From Geobacter sp. (GTDB taxonomy: Bacteria > Desulfobacterota > Desulfuromonadia > Geobacterales > Geobacteraceae): DNA of 5,217 nt. The position numbers were made by a program, and so were the translations under genes. Shown piece by piece: positions 1 through 4,213 of the stretch (the first letter of the stretch is position 1; each line of letters opens with the position of its first letter). The notes under the pieces are model-generated. The model was not told the DNA's origin. It saw only the letters and a list, made by a program, of their open reading frames with translations, and made no database searches. The DNA is taken from NCBI GenBank assembly GCA_003490025.1, contig DNJC01000079.1:25372-30588 (forward strand). Direction: 5' to 3'.

Positions 1-292
1 CCATGATCCGAACCGCCGGATTCCGGCTCAAGGAGCAGATTTCAACAATCGGAGTTGAACCGACAGCCTCAAGTAAACTTTGACCTCTCAATGTGCGCCT
101 CGCTTTTTGCAGTTTGAGAAAGGGTGTTCGACATAAATATGACGCCAATGACAGTTCTCAACGCATAAGGATTTCTATGATCAGATCGGGACCCGACTCC
201 TTTTAGTAGCACAAGGACTCAAAAAGTGGAAGCATCTTCACATCTCTATCGTCACATAGCAATGTCCTCCAAGCCCCCCCGAAGCTGAAATG
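1..292. other. Left-edge region with no recognised gene
   Basis: I see no convincing coding region here. A short frame starting at position 3 on the plus strand stops at 81-83 and reads like the antisense of a tRNA T-arm, so it is probably not a protein. On the minus strand, 48-64 folds as a 5-bp stem with a seven-base loop TTCAACT, which fits the T-loop pattern. However, no anticodon loop with T at position 33 and no matching acceptor strand could be placed next to it. The rest is AT-richer than the neighbouring genes and shows no clear promoter or repeat. Confidence 0.4.
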
Positions 293-328
293 AAACAGCC
301 CCACCAGGATTTCCTGATGGGGCTGTTT
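293..328 (-). terminator. Hairpin terminator of the yedF operon
   Basis: Two 17-base arms (293-309 and 312-328) are complementary around a two-base centre. The single imperfect position is a G-U pair when read on the minus strand but a C-A mismatch on the plus strand, so the fold is better in minus-strand RNA. The stem ends in CTGTTT and is followed on the minus strand by CATTTC, a modest U-rich tail. It lies 19 nt past the stop codon of the leftward gene ending at 348, as expected for an intrinsic terminator. A weaker role for plus-strand transcripts is possible, because TTTT also occurs at 326-329. Confidence 0.8.
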
Positions 329-347
329 TGCGTGTAAGGGTTCCCGG

Positions 348-878
348 TTATGCCGGCCGGTTCAGCTTTCCCGGAGAGAACAGCTCGCCAAGGAACGCGC
401 TCAGGTCCCGCTCGCTGATCCGTTGCCTAAGGTAGGCCTCGTAATCGGTCTCCGGCCCCGGTTCACTTGCGCCAAGGGCCGGCATGGCGGCTTCCGATGC
501 TGCCGGCGCTTCGGGAAGAGATGCCGTCCAATCGGCAGCGGCGCCGGCGGCCAGGAGGGGAGAAAAATCCCTGTTCCTGTTCTTTTCGATCCAGCGGTCA
601 CATTCGTCGTGAGGACCGGCGAAAGCGAAAACTACCTGTCGTTCCCCTTTTATGCAGATGAGCCGGAAACGACGGCCGATATAGAACTTCCGGCAACCGT
701 CGATCCTCGCCTCGCCGTTATGGGTCTGCCAGCGTCTTTCGATGCCGGAGGGACACTCCATCGACATCTCGGTCACCAGCCGTTCCGCCCTTTTAGCCGC
801 AATCGCCGCGTCGCCGCCCCCCAGGCGTAACGCCTCCAGACAGCGGTTGAAGCGGTTGGTGCGGAAAATGAGCGCCAT
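348..878 (-). CDS. Probable RelE/ParE-like fold protein with an Ala/Pro-rich C-terminal extension
   Basis: This 176-residue protein has no sure family assignment. Residues 1-100 resemble the RelE/ParE toxin fold: an N-terminal helical part with an Ala/Arg-rich segment (about 23-38), then strand-like blocks (about 63-88) ending in FAFAGPHDECDRW, comparable to the last strand and tail of RelE-type proteins. Residues 105-145 are an Ala/Pro/Glu-rich linker and 146-167 an acidic amphipathic helix, which RelE toxins of about 85-100 residues lack. The start is supported by GGGAGG at 888-893, nine bases upstream. It lies 19 nt after the yedF stop and shares its terminator, so it is probably co-transcribed with yedF. 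No antitoxin-like gene is adjacent, so a free toxin is unlikely. A role linked to YedF is inference. The core similarity is judged by eye and could be wrong. Confidence 0.65.
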   Translation of the reverse strand: MALIFRTNRFNRCLEALRLGGGDAAIAAKRAERLVTEMSMECPSGIERRWQTHNGEARIDGCRKFYIGRRFRLICIKGERQVVFAFAGPHDECDRWIEKNRNRDFSPLLAAGAAADWTASLPEAPAASEAAMPALGASEPGPETDYEAYLRQRISERDLSAFLGELFSPGKLNRPA

Positions 879-897
879 CGCGTCGCGCCTCCCGGAG

Positions 898-1488
898 TTA
901 CAGCTTTATCACCGACGCGGCCCCTAGCAGGCTCTCAGCGGCGGTGAACATATTGGTAACCGTCCCGGCGCGAAGCAGTTCCTTCTTGTGGAAGAAGTCG
1001 AGACAGACTCCGCAGGAAAGTACTTCCACCCCCCGGCAGCCGAGCTTGTCGAGGGCCTCCAGCACCTCCGACCCGTCGGTGGCAAGGAGCACCCCGGTGT
1101 TCAGGAAGATCATCCGGTCGGGGACTTCCTCGAGGTCCAGCAGGGTGATGATGAAGTTCTTCATCAGGAGCCGGCCCAGTTCCTCCGGCCCATCCCCCAG
1201 CCGGTCCGAGGTGATCAGCATGACTTTCGGTCCGGTTTTGGCGACTTCCGGCAGAGATGCCTTTTCGGGAACGGACTCCCCCTGCGAGATGGTGAGTGCG
1301 AAGCCCCCATCCACCGCGGACTCGAGAACCGAGTACCCACGGGTGATGGCAAAGCGGGTGACGTTTTCCCGTGGGGCGCCATCGTCCACCAGCACCTGCA
1401 ACGGCACGTGACCAGCCTTCTCCAGCGCACGCTTGGTGCTCACGACCGGGGCCGGGCAGACCATGTTGCGACAATCCAGTTTTTCCAT
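898..1488 (-). CDS. yedF: YedF: TusA-like/DsrE-like fusion, selenium or sulfur metabolism protein
   Basis: The protein has 196 residues, the usual length of the YedF family (about 200). Residues 1-70 form a TusA/SirA-like domain with the signature MVCPAP, in which Cys11 is the likely persulfide or selenium-carrying cysteine. Residues 85-196 form a DsrE-like domain with the pattern LITSDRLGDG (91-100) and a CGVC pair at Cys159 and Cys162, plus Cys151. The family is known to occur with selenium metabolism, often near selD, and is thought to handle reactive sulfur or selenium; its exact reaction is not settled. A longer frame begins at 1566, but GGAGG at 1495-1499 lies six bases before the ATG at 1488 and the CPxP domain starts there, so the shorter start is chosen. 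It is first in a two-gene leftward operon. No clear sigma-70 promoter was found upstream. Confidence 0.92.
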   Translation of the reverse strand: MEKLDCRNMVCPAPVVSTKRALEKAGHVPLQVLVDDGAPRENVTRFAITRGYSVLESAVDGGFALTISQGESVPEKASLPEVAKTGPKVMLITSDRLGDGPEELGRLLMKNFIITLLDLEEVPDRMIFLNTGVLLATDGSEVLEALDKLGCRGVEVLSCGVCLDFFHKKELLRAGTVTNMFTAAESLLGAASVIKL

Positions 1489-1494
1489 GTATAT

Positions 1495-1499
1495 CCTCC
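1495..1499 (-). promoter_or_regulatory. Ribosome binding site that fixes the yedF start
   Basis: GGAGG on the minus strand lies six bases before the ATG at 1488. It decides against the in-frame upstream ATG at 1566, whose extra 26 residues do not belong to the TusA-like domain. Confidence 0.85.
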
Positions 1500-1697
1500 G
1501 AAAGATCCCGTCCCCTGCACATCGCAAGTTACAAGAATCAAATCCTGCCGCAGAAGGTACTTTCAAAGCACCAAATACTCAAATTGATAATATGCATCGA
1601 AAAGGGAAACTCTATTGCTTTTCCCGATAACACCGATTTTATCAGTCATTGCCGATTCACATGCAGTGATTGGAAGATCCGTAACTCCTCTTTTTAA

Positions 1698-1726
1698 TTT
1701 ACATCGCAGCTGTGTTAACTTATATT
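1698..1726 (+). promoter_or_regulatory. Sigma-70-type promoter for the deoxyribosyltransferase gene
   Basis: TTTACA (1698-1703) and TATATT (1721-1726) each match the -35 and -10 consensus at five of six positions with an ideal 17-base spacer. Transcription would begin near 1733, giving a leader of about 20 bases before the ATG at 1753. The leader carries GGAG at 1744-1747, five bases before the start. The site lies in the 264-bp divergent region between yedF and this gene (1489-1752). No operator-like palindrome was convincing there. Confidence 0.7.
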
Positions 1727-1752
1727 CACCGCATCCTTGAACTGGAGATTCC

Positions 1753-2223
1753 ATGAGTAAGCAACAAAAGGTGTACCTTGCGTCGCCGCTGGGTTTCAGC
1801 CCGGAAAACGACCATTATCGGGAAAAGATAAAAATGCGGCTGGGGCAGCTCGGTTGCACGGTGTTCGATCCCTGGGAACAGGCGGAGGTCACCCGGAAGA
1901 TAGATGAGGCGATGTCCGTCACTGATCCTGCCGATCGCACCAGGGCCATAAAGGAGGCAGCTGCTTTCACAGGTGGTGTCAACGCGGATGGGCTGACTGC
2001 TTCCGACGTGGTACTTGCAGTACTTGACGGCACGGAGCCTGACAGCGGCACTGTCTCGGAGTTAGGCTTCGGAGCAGGCATAGGGAAAAAATGCTTTGGC
2101 CTCAGGACAGACTTCCGCGATTGCGGGGATCTCCCCGGCATCCCGCTCAATCTGCAGGTCATGTATTTCATCGAGCACAGCGGCGGTCGGCTCTTCAGAA
2201 GGGTCGAAGAGATAGAACTTTAA
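1753..2223 (+). CDS. Nucleoside 2-deoxyribosyltransferase family protein
   Basis: The protein has 156 residues, a normal length for the family (PF05014 type). Enzymes of this fold cleave the N-glycosidic bond of deoxynucleosides and either transfer the deoxyribose to another base or, in DNPH1/Rcl-like members, hydrolyse deoxynucleoside monophosphates. Visible landmarks are the N-terminal strand and loop VYLASPLGFS (7-16), the NADGLTASD segment (78-85) leading into the strand VVLAVLDG, Asp92, and the DSGTVSELGF block (97-106) with Glu103 as the likely catalytic nucleophile. A GLRTDFR segment (116-122) and a C-terminal LNLQVMYFIEHSGG helix (132-145) also fit the family. The role would be cytoplasmic nucleotide salvage or clean-up; transferase and hydrolase cannot be told apart here. 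The start has GGAG five bases upstream. The gene heads a likely operon with the DUF3592-like gene 18 nt downstream. Confidence 0.9.
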   Translation: MSKQQKVYLASPLGFSPENDHYREKIKMRLGQLGCTVFDPWEQAEVTRKIDEAMSVTDPADRTRAIKEAAAFTGGVNADGLTASDVVLAVLDGTEPDSGTVSELGFGAGIGKKCFGLRTDFRDCGDLPGIPLNLQVMYFIEHSGGRLFRRVEEIEL

Positions 2224-2241
2224 CGCGGAGCAGATCAGAGG

Positions 2242-2637
2242 ATGGAGAAAGCAAGCGGTCGGGCCTTCAGTGTGGTGTTTATTGCCGTTATCGGTGCGGT
2301 GGCTGCACTATTCCTTGTGAACCACGTAACCGACAATGAGCGCTGGGGCAATTACGTGCACCTGATGCAGAAAGGCTCCACCTGCCAGGGGACCATAACC
2401 AGGGCCGATGCCGGCATAAGTTGTCTCGTCGAGTACTCTTTCAGCATCGGGGGGCACGACTACGCGGGGAGCGGACAAAATTGCAGTGCGACGGTCGGCG
2501 AGAAGGTGACCATCACCTATATGGCCGATGCCCCCGCGACTTCGTGCCTCGGCCATCCCGGTGAAAAACTGGCAGACGAAGTGGCATATTCCCTCTTTGG
2601 CGGGCTCTCCTTCCCGTCCCTACTCTTTCCTGACTAG
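2242..2637 (+). CDS. Small membrane-anchored DUF3592-like protein
   Basis: The 131-residue protein has one strong N-terminal membrane segment (about residues 8-27), likely a signal anchor, followed by a small beta-rich domain. The pattern of Y-S-F-S-I-G-G-x-D-Y (65-74), VGEKVTITY (85-93) and a P-x-x-S-C-L segment (98-103) resembles DUF3592 proteins, whose function is unknown. Four cysteines (48, 61, 81, 102) fall in the presumed exported part and could form disulfides. The C-terminus (SLFGGLSFPSLLFPD) looks like the start of a second hydrophobic segment that stops early, and the G/C repeat begins just beyond, so truncation is possible. The closest good Shine-Dalgarno is CGGAG at 2226-2230, eleven bases from the ATG, rather long. 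It lies 18 nt after the deoxyribosyltransferase gene and is probably co-transcribed with it. Confidence 0.75.
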   Translation: MEKASGRAFSVVFIAVIGAVAALFLVNHVTDNERWGNYVHLMQKGSTCQGTITRADAGISCLVEYSFSIGGHDYAGSGQNCSATVGEKVTITYMADAPATSCLGHPGEKLADEVAYSLFGGLSFPSLLFPD

Positions 2638-2676
2638 CAAGGATCTTCCGCTATCAAAATCTCCCCCTCCCCTTCA

Positions 2677-2687
2677 AGGGACGGGGT
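2677..2687. repeat. Left 11-bp direct repeat (target-site duplication)
   Basis: AGGGACGGGGT ends exactly where the left terminal inverted repeat begins, and the identical 11 bases follow the right terminal inverted repeat at 2887-2897. The exact fit to both element ends is what a target-site duplication looks like. Confidence 0.8.
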
Positions 2688-2886
2688 CACTGCCATTAAG
2701 TTAAGGAACTTGAACCCCCATCTATCTTGACAAAGCGGTCCCCGCCCCCGGAGGGGGAGGGTCAGGGAGGGGGAAGTCTGCCGCTTCTTTGCTGAAGCCG
2801 CAAGTCTTCCCCCCTCCCAACCTCCCCCCGCTGGGGGGAGGAGTAAGTGGTTAGTAGTGGGTAAAGCTCTTAACTTAACGGCAGTG
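2688..2886. mobile_element. 199-bp MITE-like non-autonomous element
   Basis: The element begins with CACTGCCATTAAGTTAAG (2688-2705) and ends with the inverted copy of the same 18 bases, differing at one position (2869-2886). Similarity then fades but continues a few bases inward. Exact 11-bp direct repeats (2677-2687 and 2887-2897) touch both ends. There is no transposase frame inside, so it would need a transposase supplied elsewhere. Duplications of 10-13 bp are typical of IS4-family groups, so an IS4-like transposase is the first guess; I do not recognise the exact element. The centre is a long imperfect G/C palindrome. It lies between the DUF3592-like gene and the tail of the DUF167 gene and may end transcription from either side. 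Confidence 0.75.
2740..2841. repeat. Long imperfect G/C palindrome inside the MITE-like element
   Basis: Two arms of about 48 bases (roughly 2740-2787 and 2794-2841) are complementary around TTTGCT, with several mismatches and small bulges. The inner part, GCTTC pairing with GAAGC, is exact. Within the right arm, 2821-2841 is itself a perfect 9-bp hairpin (CCTCCCCCC / GGGGGGAGG) around GCT. The RNA would be very stable on either strand. The tail after the fold is not U-rich, so a standard terminator is not claimed. Confidence 0.65.
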
Positions 2887-2897
2887 AGGGACGGGGT
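2887..2897. repeat. Right 11-bp direct repeat (target-site duplication)
   Basis: AGGGACGGGGT follows directly after the right terminal inverted repeat and is identical to 2677-2687. Confidence 0.8.
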
Positions 2898-3018
2898 GGG
2901 GATGGGTGAAAAGCAGCGGGGTTCCCTTTTGTACGGAACGTGGCGCTACTGGCAGGCGAGGCTTGGCAACTGCTGTACTTAACGTTCGGATTCCACGGAA
3001 AGAGTTGATCGATCCTGT

Positions 3019-3318
3019 CTAGTATAATTCCTGCTGTCCGATGACTGCTGGCAGGCGCTTCGGCGCCTTGATCCGGAGTTGTTTGTTGACATTCATCCGC
3101 CCGAACACAACCTCGATGTCGCTGACCGATACGTCGAATTCACCAGCCAGAAACCGCACCATATGGTCGGTTGCCCGCCCAGCGCGGGGTACTGCGGTTA
3201 CACTGACACAAAGCTGATGCCCCTTCACCTTGCCGATAGCATCACGCTTGGCATTGGGGGTGCCAAGAATGTTAAGCACCAGAACATCGCCATCCCAGGT
3301 ATAAAACGGTCTCTTCAT
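3019..3318 (-). CDS. DUF167 / YggU (UPF0235) family protein
   Basis: The protein has 99 residues, the usual length for this small conserved alpha/beta family of unknown biochemical role. The order of features fits: an N-terminal strand (YTWDGDVLVLNILGTPNAKRDAIG), the LCVSVTAVPRAGRATDHMVRFLAGEF segment split here for reading as strand, AGRATD turn and helix, then a strand and the closing GRMNVNKQLRI block. Two family landmarks are diverged: the common G-K-A-N turn reads GRATD, and the common G-x-x-S-R-x-K reads GRMNVNK. Two ATGs stand in a row (3321 and 3318). GAGG at 3323-3326 is only one base from the first but four from the second, so the second is preferred. The gene stands alone on the minus strand, converges on the DUF3592-like gene and has its own promoter. 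Confidence 0.87.
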   Translation of the reverse strand: MKRPFYTWDGDVLVLNILGTPNAKRDAIGKVKGHQLCVSVTAVPRAGRATDHMVRFLAGEFDVSVSDIEVVFGRMNVNKQLRIKAPKRLPAVIGQQELY

Positions 3319-3322
3319 CATG

Positions 3323-3326
3323 CCTC
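3323..3326 (-). promoter_or_regulatory. Short-spaced Shine-Dalgarno of the DUF167 gene
   Basis: GAGG on the minus strand is four bases before the ATG at 3318 and one base before the ATG at 3321. The spacing favours the second ATG, though even four bases is tight. Confidence 0.55.
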
Positions 3327-3359
3327 GACTGTATGCTGCATTTTGTTCAATAAGATCGC

Positions 3360-3388
3360 ACTATATTATCTCTCCTAATCCAAGTCAA
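3360..3388 (-). promoter_or_regulatory. Sigma-70-type promoter of the DUF167 gene
   Basis: On the minus strand TTGACT (3383-3388) and TATAGT (3360-3365) match the -35 and -10 boxes at five of six positions each with a 17-base spacer. Transcription would begin near 3353, leaving a leader of about 32 bases before the start codon. Confidence 0.75.
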
Positions 3389-3416
3389 ACTGGAATGGTA
3401 GCAATGCCTTTCATAG

Positions 3417-3446
3417 GGGCGAGCGGACGCCCGACTGCACAAGTCG
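3417..3446. other. Two tandem small hairpins
   Basis: GGGCG (3417-3421) pairs with CGCCC (3428-3432) around AGCGGA, and CGACT (3432-3436) pairs with AGTCG (3442-3446) around GCACA. The two perfect 5-bp stems share base 3432, so they lie end to end. No U-run follows. They do not match the loop pattern of the mini-ykkC (guanidine-II) riboswitch. They could be part of a leader RNA of the kelch gene or chance structure. Confidence 0.3.
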
Positions 3447-3687
3447 ATCTTTCCTCCTAACCTTTCCAGTTGTGACATCTCCTTTTCCCAGTGCGATTAA
3501 TCATTGTCCTAACCTTTTTCAGCCGGTCATTGAATGCTTTCAGCTTAGGGCGGAATGTCAACCGCTTTGGGCGCTTCGCCGAGTTGTCAGGATGGAAACA
3601 GGCATCCATGAATAGATTGCCAGCCGGACATGATAAAACGCACGAATCCTTGCCATAGTCCACGGCTCTTTGCCAACAAAGGTGCAT

Positions 3688-3692
3688 GGAGG
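3688..3692 (+). promoter_or_regulatory. Ribosome binding site that fixes the kelch gene start
   Basis: GGAGG lies five bases before the ATG at 3698. An in-frame ATG at 3686 overlaps this site and would have no Shine-Dalgarno of its own, so translation should begin at 3698. Confidence 0.8.
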
Positions 3693-3697
3693 ATGAA

Positions 3698-4213
3698 ATG
3701 AGAACAGAAACAGTCGGGGGGGAATGCCTTGAACGGTGTGCTGATCACGGCCAATGGCTGTTCATCAACATGCTCAACCCATTGGCGGGTGCGCTCCTGG
3801 CGCTGACGCTCATCTTTGCCCCGATGCTCGAACGCCAGGCCCAAGCCGCCGGCTTTATTACGGCAGGCTTTTTTACAGTGGCAGACCTGCCCACTACAGC
3901 GACGCTGCTGCAAAACGGCAAGGTCCTGACCATCGGGGGGAGCAGCGCCCAGCTCTACGATCCTGCCACCGGCACCGTCTCCGCCACCGGCAGCATGGCA
4001 CAGCCTCTTGCCTCGCACAGCGCTACGCTGCTGCAAAACGGGAAGGTCCTCGTGGCAGGAGTAAGTAACAGTTTGGGGGGGCATGAGCAGCGCCGAACTC
4101 TACGACCCTGCCACCGGCACCTTCTCCGCCACCGGCAGCATGGTAGCGGCTCGTGCCGGCCACACCGCTACGCTGCTGCAAAACGGGAAGGTCCTCGTGG
4201 TCGGAGGGAATAA
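3698..4213 (+). CDS. Kelch-repeat secreted protein, 5' part, frameshifted after residue 128
   Basis: This frame holds the N-terminus of a secreted kelch-repeat protein. Residues 1-25 form an unusually long leader, 26-44 a hydrophobic core (LNPLAGALLALTLIFAP), and AQA at 48-50 is a good signal peptidase I site, so export across the inner membrane is likely. The kelch repeats begin near residue 62 (TTATLLQNGKVLTIGG) and continue to residue 128. Seven G at 4075-4081 then put the reading out of frame, and 43 unrelated Arg/His-rich residues follow up to TAA at 4211-4213. With six G the frame joins the open kelch reading beginning at 4083. The gene is therefore a pseudogene, phase-variable (off here), or intact with a sequencing error. 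Kelch repeats build beta-propellers that bind proteins or sugars; the ligand here is unknown. Confidence 0.82.
   Translation: MRTETVGGECLERCADHGQWLFINMLNPLAGALLALTLIFAPMLERQAQAAGFITAGFFTVADLPTTATLLQNGKVLTIGGSSAQLYDPATGTVSATGSMAQPLASHSATLLQNGKVLVAGVSNSLGGHEQRRTLRPCHRHLLRHRQHGSGSCRPHRYAAAKREGPRGRRE
4075..4081 (+). repeat. Seven-G tract carrying the frameshift
   Basis: The upstream kelch frame is open up to here and the downstream kelch frame is open from here. The downstream frame has a TAA just before, at 4062-4064, so the shift must lie between 4065 and about 4084. The G run is the only homopolymer in that interval. Spacing between repeat units is a multiple of three everywhere except across this site (145 instead of 144), which points to one extra G. 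Confidence 0.85.

Larger units (their letters stand above)
2648..2919. repeat. Older G/C-rich palindromic repeat, split by an insertion
   Basis: The outer parts of this stretch belong together once the internal element (2688-2886) and one copy of the 11-bp direct repeat are removed. The rebuilt unit of about 60 bp starts with CCGCT (2648-2652) and ends with its complement AGCGG (2915-2919). In between, a C-rich half is followed by a G-rich half, making an imperfect palindrome. Such intergenic palindromes are usually scattered in many copies in a genome; that is an expectation here, not an observation. Confidence 0.55.
3389..3697. other. Intergenic region upstream of the kelch gene
   Basis: This 309-bp stretch between two divergent genes holds no recognised gene. 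It contains two tandem small hairpins (3417-3446) and an 11-bp direct repeat TCCTAACCTTT (3455-3465 and 3507-3517). An open minus-strand frame of 76 codons (3457-3687) is very basic near its end and matches no family I know. GGATG...CATCC at about 3591-3608 could form a short hairpin. I could not place a convincing -35/-10 pair or a sigma-54 site for the kelch gene, although its promoter should lie here. Confidence 0.4.

Noticed and set aside
3..83. Short plus-strand frame at the left edge
   Set aside because: Only 26 codons, and its GVEPTAS-type reading is typical of false proteins read opposite tRNA T-arms; it could be the tail of a gene outside the window but has no support.
48..120. Complete tRNA on the minus strand
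   Set aside because: Only the T-arm fits. The best anticodon-stem candidate gives the loop AGTTTAC without T at position 33, and no acceptor strand pairs with TGTTGAA.
423..830. Plus-strand frame of 135 codons opposite the RelE-like gene
   Set aside because: It is a GC-rich shadow: the minus-strand gene has a ribosome binding site, an operon partner and a terminator, whereas this frame has none.
1489..1566. Longer yedF start with 26 extra residues
   Set aside because: The extra segment contains the GGAGG ribosome binding site of the ATG at 1488 and shows no family sequence.
1598..1627. GGGAAA/TTTCCC inverted repeat in the yedF upstream region as an operator
   Set aside because: Only six base pairs with a ten-base gap, low complexity, and not positioned relative to any identified promoter on the yedF side.
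3019..3034. TATAAT at about 3023-3028 as a plus-strand promoter
   Set aside because: It lies inside the end of the DUF167 coding region, has no -35 box at a usable distance and no plus-strand gene to serve.
3457..3687. Minus-strand frame of 76 codons upstream of the kelch gene
   Set aside because: No family resemblance, no clear ribosome binding site inside the window context, and it overlaps the kelch ribosome binding site on the opposite strand. It could be a decayed gene but nothing supports this.
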